Shown: in pieces, positions 26,266-34,227 of the stretch
Numbering within the stretch: position 1 is the stretch's first letter
Layout: each line of letters begins with the position of its first letter
Assembly (NCBI GenBank): GCA_964599235.1
Contig: CAZRDX010000007.1
Location: 62,001 to 126,000 of the forward strand
Origin: DRPN01 sp964599235
GTDB lineage: Bacteria > Bacteroidota > Bacteroidia > Bacteroidales > VadinHA17
DNA length: 64,000 nucleotides
Reading direction: 5' to 3'
The notes under the pieces: model-generated
Seen by the model: only the letters and a program-made list of their open reading frames with translations
What the model was told of the DNA's origin: nothing
The model's database searches: none
Position numbers and translations under genes: made by a program

Positions 26266-28047
26266 TCACTCTTCACTCATCTGCTGAAGGATCCTGCGGT
26301 AAGCGGCAAAGATACGTGATTTCGAGAGAATACCCACATAGCGGTCGCGGTCGAGTACGGGCAGGTTCCACGCCCCGCTCTCGTTGAACTTGCGCAGGAC
26401 GGTCTCCATGGTGTCGGTGAGGTAGATGTAGCGCGGAGGGGTGATCATCAGGTCCTTGACATACACCTTGTCGTAGAGTTCCCTGTCGAACATGATCTCG
26501 CGAACGTTGTCGAGCATCACCACACCCAACAGATCCCCTTTCTCTCCCAGGACGGGAAAGATGTTCCTGTGCGAGCGGGAGATGGCTTCCACCAGCGTGC
26601 CGAGGGTATCGTCGGGCCGCACGGTCACCAGGTCTTTTTCGATCTCCTTGCGCCAGTCCATCAGCACCAGCACCGCATGGTCCTTGTCATGGGTGATGAG
26701 CTCGCCGCGCCGTGCCAGCCGTTTGGTATAGATCGAATAGGGCTCGAAATAGACGATCGTCAGGTAAGATACCGTGGCTGTTACGATCAACGGGATCAGC
26801 AGGGCATAGCCACCCGTGATCTCGGCGATGAGGAAGATACCGGTAAGGGGTGCATGCATCACGCCGGCCATCAGGCCGGCCATCCCCACCAGGGAAAAAT
26901 TCACCTCGGAGACGTGCACGCCGGGGATGAGGTTGACGAAACGGGCCAGGAAGAAACCGCTCACCCCGCCGGTGAAGAGCGAGGGGGCAAAGACCCCGCC
27001 CACACCGCCGGCACCGTTGGTCACGGCCATCGCCACCACCTTCATCAGGAAGATCATCAGCACATAGAGCAAGAAAAAGAAGGTATGATCGCGAATGCCG
27101 TAAAAAGGACTGTTGGCCACCAAGGTGCTGACATCCCCGTGCAGGAGCGAACGGATGGTGGTGTATCCTTCGCCGTAAAGCGTGGGGAACAGGAAGATGA
27201 GCAGTCCCAGCACCACCCCTCCGGTCAGCAACCGTATCCCCACTTTCTTCACCGCTTCCAGACGCTCTTCCACCAACATGGAGACGCGTGTGAAATAGAG
27301 GGACACCAGTCCTGTGAAGATACCGAGCAGGATGAAGAAAGGCAGGTCGCGCACCAGGAAAGGATCGGAGATCTGGAACTGGAAGATCACACCCTGTCCC
27401 ATGAGCAGGTAAGCCACCACGGCGGCGGTCACGGAGGAGATGAGCAGGGGCACAATCGAGGAGAGGGTCAGGTCGAGCATGAGGATCTCGAGGGTGAAGA
27501 TCACGCCGGTCATGGGTGCTTTGAAGATACCGGCTATGGCGCCGGCGGCCCCGCAACCCAGCAGGAGCGTCCGCTGACGGTAGTTCAGGTGCAGCCATTT
27601 GCCCGTCACCGAGCCCAGGGAAGCCCCCGTCAACACGATGGGCGCCTCCGACCCTACCGACCCCCCGAAGCCGATGGTCAACGCACTGGCCACCATCGAC
27701 GACCAGGTATTGTGCGTCTTCAGGATGCTGCCCTTCTTGGAGATGGCATACAGGATCCTCGCCACTCCATGGCTGATGTTGTCCTTCACCACATACCTCA
27801 CGAAAAGCCATGTAAGGAAAATACCAATGCCCGGATAAAGGAAATAAATGTAGTTACTCCGCTCCAGATGGAGGCCATGCGTCAGCAGATGCTCGGTCAG
27901 ATAGATGGTGTCCTTCAGGATCACCGCAGCCAGACCACTGAGCACACCAATAACGAAGCTGAGGAAGATCATGAACTGCCGCGGCGGAACATGACGCATC
28001 CTCCAGAGCATCAGACGGGAGAACCCTTTATTCAACCTCTCCTTCAT
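26266..28047 (-). CDS. ClC-family anion channel/antiporter with CBS domains, copy 1
   Basis: 593 residues. The ClC core covers about residues 20-440. The gating-Glu loop is GGSVGSEAPIVLTG (usual GxEGP, here SEAP) and the anion-site motif GGVFAPSLFTGG is normal. The first selectivity-filter motif, GSGIP in classical ClCs, reads SHGVA, losing both the Ser and the Pro. Two CBS domains follow (DDTLGTLVEAISRSHRNIFPVL and MITPPRYIYLTDTMETVLRKF). It transports chloride or another anion; specificity is uncertain given the changes. It is tandem with the paralogue at 28120-29892, the two being separated by 72 bp. Confidence 0.92.
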   Translation of the reverse strand: MKERLNKGFSRLMLWRMRHVPPRQFMIFLSFVIGVLSGLAAVILKDTIYLTEHLLTHGLHLERSNYIYFLYPGIGIFLTWLFVRYVVKDNISHGVARILYAISKKGSILKTHNTWSSMVASALTIGFGGSVGSEAPIVLTGASLGSVTGKWLHLNYRQRTLLLGCGAAGAIAGIFKAPMTGVIFTLEILMLDLTLSSIVPLLISSVTAAVVAYLLMGQGVIFQFQISDPFLVRDLPFFILLGIFTGLVSLYFTRVSMLVEERLEAVKKVGIRLLTGGVVLGLLIFLFPTLYGEGYTTIRSLLHGDVSTLVANSPFYGIRDHTFFFLLYVLMIFLMKVVAMAVTNGAGGVGGVFAPSLFTGGVSGFFLARFVNLIPGVHVSEVNFSLVGMAGLMAGVMHAPLTGIFLIAEITGGYALLIPLIVTATVSYLTIVYFEPYSIYTKRLARRGELITHDKDHAVLVLMDWRKEIEKDLVTVRPDDTLGTLVEAISRSHRNIFPVLGEKGDLLGVVMLDNVREIMFDRELYDKVYVKDLMITPPRYIYLTDTMETVLRKFNESGAWNLPVLDRDRYVGILSKSRIFAAYRRILQQMSEE

Positions 28048-28054
28048 GGCAGCA

Positions 28055-28062
28055 CAAAAGTA
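28055..28062 (-). promoter_or_regulatory. Candidate -7 element (TACTTTTG) before ClC copy 1
   Basis: It matches TAnnTTTG on the minus strand and ends 7 nt before the ATG at 28047. No clear -33 box is present. If active, the mRNA would start at or near the start codon. Confidence 0.4.
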
Positions 28063-28119
28063 TAAAAAAACCCGCCCGGCTATGCCGGTAAGTATCGCCC
28101 CGCATTCATCCGCAACGGA

Positions 28120-29892
28120 TCAGTCTTCGGAGAAATGTTTCACCAGTTCCCGGTACTTGGAAAAAACATTGGCGCGGGATACGAACCCCACATATTTGCC
28201 GTTGTCCACCACCGGCAGATTGTAATGGCTGGAGTTCTCGAACTTATGTGCAATGTCTTCCATCGACTCATCGGGGGAGACCGTGGGACGCGGCATGAAC
28301 ATCAGGTCGCTCACCTTCACCTTGTCATACAGTTCCCGCTCGAACACAATATGCCGGATATCATTGACCCATACCACTCCCAGGAAGTTGTTCTCTTCGT
28401 CCACCACGGGGAAGATGTTGCGTTGCGAGTGGGAGATCACCTTCACCAGATCGCCCAGGGTGGCATCCGGACCGATGGTGTCGAAATTGGTCTCGATCAG
28501 TTCCTTCACGTTCATCAGAGAGAGGACGGTCTTGTCCTGGTGGTGGGTGAAAAGCTCGCCCCGTTTGGCCAGCTGGAAGGTATAGATCGATCTGTTCTCG
28601 AAGATACGGAAGGTGATCCAGGAGAAGGTGACCGTGATCATCAAGGGCATGAAAAGGGCATAACCGTTGGTGATCTCGGCGATGAGGAAGATGGCCGTGA
28701 GGGGGGCCTGGATGACACTGGCGATCATGCCGCCCATCCCTGCCAGGGCGAAGTTGCTCACCGGCAGGTCGAGACCCAGGTAATTGCAAAGAATGGCATA
28801 GGAGAGCCCGACATTCACCCCCATGAACAGGGTGGGGGCGAAGATGCCGCCGATCCCGCCGGCCGAGAAGGTGAGCGTGGTGGCCACCGCCTTGAAGATC
28901 ACGATCAGCACCAGCACCAGCACCAGCACCAACGTCTGTTCGCTCAGACCGGCATAAAAGGTATGGTCGAAAACATAAGAATAATCCCCCTGAAGCGAAC
29001 TGTTGATAGCACTGTACCCTTCTCCGTAAAGAGACGGAAAAAGGTAGATGAGCAGTCCCAGCAGCGACGATCCCAGCAGGAAGCGTTTCCACCAGACGCC
29101 GATACGGTCGAAAGCATCGTGTATGAAGATATAGGTACGCAGGAAATAGAGGGCAAAGAAACCTGTCAGGATCCCCAGCAGGATGTAAAAGGGGATGTTC
29201 CCCAGCTCAAAGGGCTGGACATATTCGATGGTGTAGAGGGTGCTTTGTCCGAGGAAGAAGTAGGCGGTGAGGGCTCCCGTGGCCGAGGCGATCAGCAGGG
29301 GCAGCACCGAGACGGTGGTCAGCTGCAGCATGATCACCTCCAGGGCGAAGGCAATGCCGGCGATGGGAGCTTTGAAGATGGCACCCATGGCCCCGGCGGC
29401 CGCGCTGCCCAGCATCAGGATCACCATCTTGTAATCTAATCGCAACAGACGCGACACATTGGAGCCGATGGCAGCCCCCGTGGCCACCGTCGGCCCTTCC
29501 AGACCTACCGACCCGCCAAAGCTCGTCGTGATGGCACTGGCAATGATCGAAGAATACATGTTGTGCGGCTTGATACGCCCGTTGTTCTTCGAGATGGCAT
29601 GCAGTACGATCGGCACCCCGTCGCCAATGGGCTGGCGAAGAATGAAACGGATGAAGATCATCACCAGCAGGATCCCTATCACCGGAAACACCAGGTACAG
29701 ATAGACATGCGTGTCCAGATCGAACGTCTCGGAAAGAAAATGCTCCAGGACACGGACGATGTTCTTGAGGATGACCGCCGCAAAACCGGCCAGGATGCCG
29801 ATCACGAAACTCACGATCATGACGAACTCGCGATCGTGGATATGATCGTCGCGCCATTTGTAGAACCTGACCAGGATCCTTCTGAGTTTCAT
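28120..29892 (-). CDS. ClC-family anion channel/antiporter with CBS domains, copy 2
   Basis: 590 residues from the ATG at 29892; a TTG three codons earlier overlaps a promoter-like element and is rejected. The layout is the same as copy 1. The gating loop GGSVGLEGPTVATG is canonical (GLEGP), the motif GGIFAPTLFMG is normal, and the first filter motif reads GDGVP (Asp in place of the central Ser, Pro kept). Two CBS domains end the protein (GDLVKVISHSQRNIFPVVDEE, FMPRPTVSPDESMEDIAHKF). The pair arose by duplication but has diverged across the whole length, so probably differs in ion or regulation. Confidence 0.92.
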   Translation of the reverse strand: MKLRRILVRFYKWRDDHIHDREFVMIVSFVIGILAGFAAVILKNIVRVLEHFLSETFDLDTHVYLYLVFPVIGILLVMIFIRFILRQPIGDGVPIVLHAISKNNGRIKPHNMYSSIIASAITTSFGGSVGLEGPTVATGAAIGSNVSRLLRLDYKMVILMLGSAAAGAMGAIFKAPIAGIAFALEVIMLQLTTVSVLPLLIASATGALTAYFFLGQSTLYTIEYVQPFELGNIPFYILLGILTGFFALYFLRTYIFIHDAFDRIGVWWKRFLLGSSLLGLLIYLFPSLYGEGYSAINSSLQGDYSYVFDHTFYAGLSEQTLVLVLVLVLIVIFKAVATTLTFSAGGIGGIFAPTLFMGVNVGLSYAILCNYLGLDLPVSNFALAGMGGMIASVIQAPLTAIFLIAEITNGYALFMPLMITVTFSWITFRIFENRSIYTFQLAKRGELFTHHQDKTVLSLMNVKELIETNFDTIGPDATLGDLVKVISHSQRNIFPVVDEENNFLGVVWVNDIRHIVFERELYDKVKVSDLMFMPRPTVSPDESMEDIAHKFENSSHYNLPVVDNGKYVGFVSRANVFSKYRELVKHFSED

Positions 29893-29898
29893 GGAAGA

Positions 29899-29906
29899 CA
29901 AAGATA
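29899..29906 (-). promoter_or_regulatory. Candidate -7 element (TATCTTTG) before ClC copy 2
   Basis: It matches TAnnTTTG exactly on the minus strand and ends 6 nt before the ATG at 29892. A good -33 box is lacking. The distance is like that between the tRNA-Ser promoter and the tRNA 5' end. Confidence 0.45.
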
Positions 29907-30017
29907 AAGATAACTGCCCAATCTCACGGGGGCTGCTTCATTTTTTTCGGTGTGGGCGCGGCCGCCGGGGCCCGTTCGCGGATGCATCTTCCGTTTCCGT
30001 GATTCATCATTTTGGAG

Positions 30018-30025
30018 TATGTTTG
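30018..30025 (+). promoter_or_regulatory. Candidate -7 element (TATGTTTG) of the M16 peptidase operon
   Basis: It matches TAnnTTTG 47 nt before the ATG at 30073, with only a weak TTTC at the -33 position. It would drive the overlapping M16-M16-T9SS gene trio. Confidence 0.4.
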
Positions 30026-30072
30026 CATACAGCCGGGGCAGATCCCCGCCATAAGAACCAAACACTGACAAC

Positions 30073-31317
30073 ATGATCGAACATTCCCGGTATGTTCTTC
30101 CCAACGGCCTGACCCTGCTGGTCAGTGAGGATCCCAACACTTCGCTGGTGGCGATGAACCTGCTCTACAAGGTAGGCGCCCGCGACGAGGATCCGCACCG
30201 TACCGGCTTTGCCCATCTGTTTGAACATCTCATGTTCGGTGGCAGCCGCCACATCCCCGATTTCGACACCCCGCTGCAGATGGCGGGAGGTGAGAACAAC
30301 GCCTTCACCAACAACGATTTCACCGACTACTACATCACCCTCCCCAGGGAGAACCTGGAGACCGCTTTCTGGCTCGAGTCCGACCGCATGCTGGAGCCAG
30401 CCTTCTCGGAAGAGGGCCTGCGGGTCCAGAAACAGGTGGTGATCGAAGAGTTCAAGCAGCGTTATCTCAACCAGCCTTACGGCGATGTGTGGCTGCTGTT
30501 GCGTCCGCTGGCCTACAAGGTGCATCCCTACCGCTGGCCCACCATCGGCATGAAGGTAGAACACATCGAACAGGCCACCCTCGAAGAGGTGAAGGATTTC
30601 TTCTATCATCACTATGCCCCGAACAATGCCATCCTCTCCCTCTCGGGCAACATCCGCCCCGGCGAAGCCCTGCAGCTGACCGAGAAATGGTTCGGGGACA
30701 TCCCCCGGCGGGAGCTTGCCTCCCCCGAGCACCCGCAGGAGCCCCTCCGCCGCGGGAAGGAGACCCTCCATGTGGAGCGCGACGTCCCGGCCAGCATGCT
30801 TTACATGGCCTGGCTCATGGATGCCCGGTACACGCCGGGCTTCTATGCGGCCGACCTGATCACCGATCTGCTGGCCAACGGCAACTCGTCAAGGCTCTAT
30901 CTACGTCTGGTGAAAGAAAGACGCCTTTTCAGCCAGGTCGACGCCTACGTCACCGGCAGCCTCGACCCCGGACTGCTGGTCATCTCCGCCACCCTACTCG
31001 ACGGCATCTCCATGGAGACGGCCGAAGAGGCCATCCTCGAAGAGCTCGAAGAGCTCCGCAAAGGACAGCTGAACGAAAGGGAACTGGAGAAGGTAAAGAA
31101 CCGCGTGGCCTCCTCCTGGGCTTTCACCCATGCGAGCATCCTCAACAAGGCCATGGACCTGGCTTATTTCGAACTGCTCGACCATGCCGGGGCCATCAAC
31201 AGGGAGATGGAGCGATACCGGCAGGTGACCACCGCCGATATCCGTGAAAAAGCCCGCGAGCTCTTCACCGAGGGACGTCTCAGCATCCTCTATTATCACG
31301 CCAGGAACGAACGATGA
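30073..31317 (+). CDS. M16-family zinc metallopeptidase (catalytic subunit)
   Basis: 414 residues with no signal peptide. The inverted zinc motif HLFEH is at residues 48-52 (GFAHLFEHLMFGG), and the third ligand Glu is expected in VVIEEFKQRYLNQPYGD about 75 residues later. It has the two homologous halves of the insulinase/processing-peptidase fold. Its stop overlaps the next gene's ATG by 4 nt, and that gene encodes a non-catalytic M16 partner. This matches the alpha/beta heterodimers known for bacterial M16B enzymes. It probably degrades short peptides; the substrate is unknown. Confidence 0.93.
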   Translation: MIEHSRYVLPNGLTLLVSEDPNTSLVAMNLLYKVGARDEDPHRTGFAHLFEHLMFGGSRHIPDFDTPLQMAGGENNAFTNNDFTDYYITLPRENLETAFWLESDRMLEPAFSEEGLRVQKQVVIEEFKQRYLNQPYGDVWLLLRPLAYKVHPYRWPTIGMKVEHIEQATLEEVKDFFYHHYAPNNAILSLSGNIRPGEALQLTEKWFGDIPRRELASPEHPQEPLRRGKETLHVERDVPASMLYMAWLMDARYTPGFYAADLITDLLANGNSSRLYLRLVKERRLFSQVDAYVTGSLDPGLLVISATLLDGISMETAEEAILEELEELRKGQLNERELEKVKNRVASSWAFTHASILNKAMDLAYFELLDHAGAINREMERYRQVTTADIREKARELFTEGRLSILYYHARNER

Positions 31318-32630
31318 ACATGATGGAAACCACAGGCAACCCACACCCCGACCGCACGCAGGCACCTCCGGTCCGTCCGGTCGAAGAGATCGGCTGGAAG
31401 CCGCCGCAAGAGCATCTTATGCCCGGTGGCAAGATATGTTACTATCTTCCAGATACCACGATGGAGGCGGTACGTATCGATCTGCTCTTCCCGGGAGGGA
31501 GCTGGACGGAGGAGAAGCCCCTGACGGCCGAGGCGGTCATTCACACCTTGCGCGAGGGCACAGCCTCCAGGGATGCCGCCACCATCGCCGAGATCTTCGA
31601 ATATTACGGCGGATATGTGGTCCCCTTCAGTCACCGTGACCATACGGGGCTGTCGCTCTACACCCTGCGGCGCCATGCTCCTCCGCTGCTTGAGCTGCTG
31701 GAAGAGATCGTCCGGGAACCCCGTTTTCCGGAACGGGAGATACACACCTGGCTGCAACAGGAACAGCAGGCTTTTCTTATCGAACGGGAGAAGGTAAGCT
31801 TCCTGGCCCATGCCGCTTTTCTGGAGACGCTTTACGGTCCGGACCATCCTTATGGACGACAGCGTAAAGAAGAGGACTACCGGGCGGTCACGCCGGCCGA
31901 CCTGGCACAGTGGCACCGTCAGAACCTCTCCTGCGACCGGTGCCATCTCATCGTGGCCGGCAGCACCGATGATGAGCTGCTCTCCCTGTTGGACCGGCAT
32001 TTCCCGCCGGCTGCCCCCACTACTTCCCCTTCAACCCTTTCTTTCCCCGCTCCTCCTCCCACCCCCGGGGAGCAGGAGATCCATATCCCCAAAGAGAACA
32101 CCCTTCAGGCAGCCATCGTGCTGGGTAAGCGCACCATCAACCGCGACCATCCCGATTTCCCCGCCCTGGCTTTCACCGTGACCCTGCTGGGCGGCTATTT
32201 CGGCTCGAGGCTGATGAAGAACATTCGCGAAGAAAAAGGCTACACCTATGGCATCTCCGCCTCCCTCCGCCCTCTGCGCGAGGACGCCTACCTCGCCATC
32301 CAGACGGAGGCGGGTTCGGCATACTGCGGTGCCACCATGGAGGAGATCATCAAAGAGATAGAACGTCTACGGAAGGACCTCCCCCCCGGCGAAGAGATGA
32401 TGCTGGTCAGGAACTACATGATGGGCCAGCTGCTGCAGTCGCTCGACGGTGTCCTTTCGCGTGCCGAGGTGGTGAAACGCTACCTTTCGGCAAAACGGCC
32501 TTTCTCCCTCCTCGAACGTTTTGCCAAAGAGGTGCGGGCCATGACCGCTGAGAAGGTACGGGAGACGGCACGCCGTTACCTTGATCCCGGCACCCTGATT
32601 CGGGTGGTGGCAGGCAACTGTGACTCATGA
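31314..32630 (+). CDS. M16-family peptidase-like protein lacking the zinc motif
   Basis: 438 residues. The fold is recognisable from GGSWTEEKPLTAEAVIHTLREGTASR, PDFPALAFTVTLLGGYFGSRLMKNIREEKGYTYGIS and the C-terminal RRYLDPGTLIRVVAGN. Where HxxEH should be, the sequence reads IHTLREG, so it cannot bind zinc and is a structural or substrate-clamping partner of the upstream enzyme. It contains the Arg-Tyr pair (KGYTYG) that contributes to substrate binding in such subunits. It is coupled by ATGA overlaps on both sides. Confidence 0.92.
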   Translation: MNMMETTGNPHPDRTQAPPVRPVEEIGWKPPQEHLMPGGKICYYLPDTTMEAVRIDLLFPGGSWTEEKPLTAEAVIHTLREGTASRDAATIAEIFEYYGGYVVPFSHRDHTGLSLYTLRRHAPPLLELLEEIVREPRFPEREIHTWLQQEQQAFLIEREKVSFLAHAAFLETLYGPDHPYGRQRKEEDYRAVTPADLAQWHRQNLSCDRCHLIVAGSTDDELLSLLDRHFPPAAPTTSPSTLSFPAPPPTPGEQEIHIPKENTLQAAIVLGKRTINRDHPDFPALAFTVTLLGGYFGSRLMKNIREEKGYTYGISASLRPLREDAYLAIQTEAGSAYCGATMEEIIKEIERLRKDLPPGEEMMLVRNYMMGQLLQSLDGVLSRAEVVKRYLSAKRPFSLLERFAKEVRAMTAEKVRETARRYLDPGTLIRVVAGNCDS

Positions 32631-34159
32631 AGCCGAAGACACATATGTCGGGACGCAGGTTCCGTCCCCAGCTGTTCGTCGGGGCAGTCCTGATCGTATT
32701 GTTCTTCTTTTCCCCGGTACTTTCCGCCCAGGATACCATCTCACCACAACCGCCCCGTCTGCTTTATCTTACCGTGGAGCCTCCCACGGGGGATGTTTCG
32801 CTCGTCTGGCAGGCCAGTCCCGACAGCGACGTGGCGGGGTACATCATCTATCGCAACACACGCGATGTCTGGGTGGCTGTCGACACCCTGCGTGACGCCG
32901 CTGCCACCACCTATCGTGACCTCACGGCCCATGCGGCTCTCTTTGCGGAAGGCTACGTCGTCGCCGCCTATGACAGTGCCCTCAACCTGAGTCCCCTCAG
33001 CGATGCCCACACCACCAACCTCTTACAGGCATCATTCGACTCCTGCGAGGTGCGGGTGACACTCTCCTGGAGCGGCTACCGCGGCTGGGGTGATTCGCTG
33101 ATCGGCTATGTGGTGGAGGCAAGTGTCGACGACGGTCCTTATCAGGTGGTTGACACGGTAGGGCCGGCCGTGCATGCCGACACCCTGGCACCTGTAGATG
33201 CCGGACGCCGGTACTGCATGATCGTCACCGCCCTCCACAAAAGGGGATGGCATTCCCTCTCCAACCGGCGCTGTGTGCTCACCGTAATGGCTCCCCCACC
33301 GGCCTATGTGACCTGTGCCACCATGGAGGTCTCCGGGGAAGGCGAGGTAGTGCTCACCTATGTGAGCGACGCCGCCCCCGGCACCGGGTCTTACGTCCTG
33401 GTGCGCTCCCTCACCCCTGCCGGGCCGGGCGACACCCTCGTCCGGCGGCCACCGGACGGGACCTCTACGTTCCACTTTACCGACACGCCGGGCGACACCC
33501 TTCGTCACACCCTGTACTACCGTCTGCTGGCGTACAACCACTGTGGCCGTGAGGTCCTTTCCTCCCGGCCTTTCACGCTTCTTGTGCCGCAGATCCGGCA
33601 GGAGGGTTTCCTGCACCACCTCAGCTGGGCCCGCTCGCTCAGCTACGACACCCTACGCTCCTACCGTCTCTATCGCCGCACCTCCGCCGGAGGATGGACG
33701 CTGCTGACCACGCTCACCCCCTCCGACACCTCCTATACGGACGATGTGACGTCGTTGCAGTATCAGGATGGTAATACGGGAGAATACTGTTACCGTGTGG
33801 AGGCACTTGGTGCCGGCACCTCCGGGACGACGGAGCAGCGCAGCCTCTCCTGGACCGTCTGCATCACCCATCCGCCCTATGTGCGTCTGCCCAATGCCTT
33901 CACCCCCAACGGCGACGGCGTCAACGATCTTTTCGCTCCCGTTTTCAACCACACTCCCTCTTCCTACCATCTGGTGATCACCGACCGCTGGGGGACGGTG
34001 CTGTTCGAGACCACCGATCCCGCTGCCGCCTGGGATGGTCGCGATAGCCGTGGTCATCCCGTGCCTGCCGGCACTTACATCGTCCAGCTCAGGGCCGTCG
34101 CCCCCGACGGCACCACCATCCGCAGGACCGCCATGGTCACCGTGCTCTTTCCCCGCTGA
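32627..34159 (+). CDS. Secreted fibronectin-III-like protein with T9SS type B sorting domain
   Basis: 510 residues. The signal peptide lies in FRPQLFVGAVLIVLFFFSPVLSAQ. Fibronectin-III-like repeats make up the body (PPTGDVSLVWQASPDSDVAGYIIYR; SYDTLRSYRLYRRTSAGGWTLL). The last ~90 residues are the gliding-motility/type B C-terminal domain (RLPNAFTPNGDGVNDLFAPVF, ITDRWGTVLFETTDPAAAWDGR, VPAGTYIVQLRA). Such proteins cross the outer membrane through T9SS and remain on the surface or are released. It overlaps the M16 partner gene by 4 nt. The role of this individual protein is unknown. Confidence 0.9.
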   Translation: MKPKTHMSGRRFRPQLFVGAVLIVLFFFSPVLSAQDTISPQPPRLLYLTVEPPTGDVSLVWQASPDSDVAGYIIYRNTRDVWVAVDTLRDAAATTYRDLTAHAALFAEGYVVAAYDSALNLSPLSDAHTTNLLQASFDSCEVRVTLSWSGYRGWGDSLIGYVVEASVDDGPYQVVDTVGPAVHADTLAPVDAGRRYCMIVTALHKRGWHSLSNRRCVLTVMAPPPAYVTCATMEVSGEGEVVLTYVSDAAPGTGSYVLVRSLTPAGPGDTLVRRPPDGTSTFHFTDTPGDTLRHTLYYRLLAYNHCGREVLSSRPFTLLVPQIRQEGFLHHLSWARSLSYDTLRSYRLYRRTSAGGWTLLTTLTPSDTSYTDDVTSLQYQDGNTGEYCYRVEALGAGTSGTTEQRSLSWTVCITHPPYVRLPNAFTPNGDGVNDLFAPVFNHTPSSYHLVITDRWGTVLFETTDPAAAWDGRDSRGHPVPAGTYIVQLRAVAPDGTTIRRTAMVTVLFPR

Positions 34160-34201
34160 GACAAAAGCCTGCCGCGGAGGTGCCCAAGCCCGATTTTTCA
34201 C

Positions 34202-34209
34202 TAAATTTG
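34202..34209 (+). promoter_or_regulatory. Candidate -7 element (TAAATTTG) of the rel gene
   Basis: It matches TAnnTTTG and ends 18 nt before the ATG at 34228. It overlaps an in-frame GTG extension and so supports the ATG as the start. No -33 TTTG was found. Confidence 0.45.
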
Positions 34210-34227
34210 CATGAGGAGCGGATCACC

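Noticed and set aside
26569..29439. Two long plus-strand open frames (498 and 434 codons) across the ClC genes
   Set aside because: Antisense to two clear ClC-CBS proteins. The products are His/Glu/Gln-rich as expected from reversed codons.
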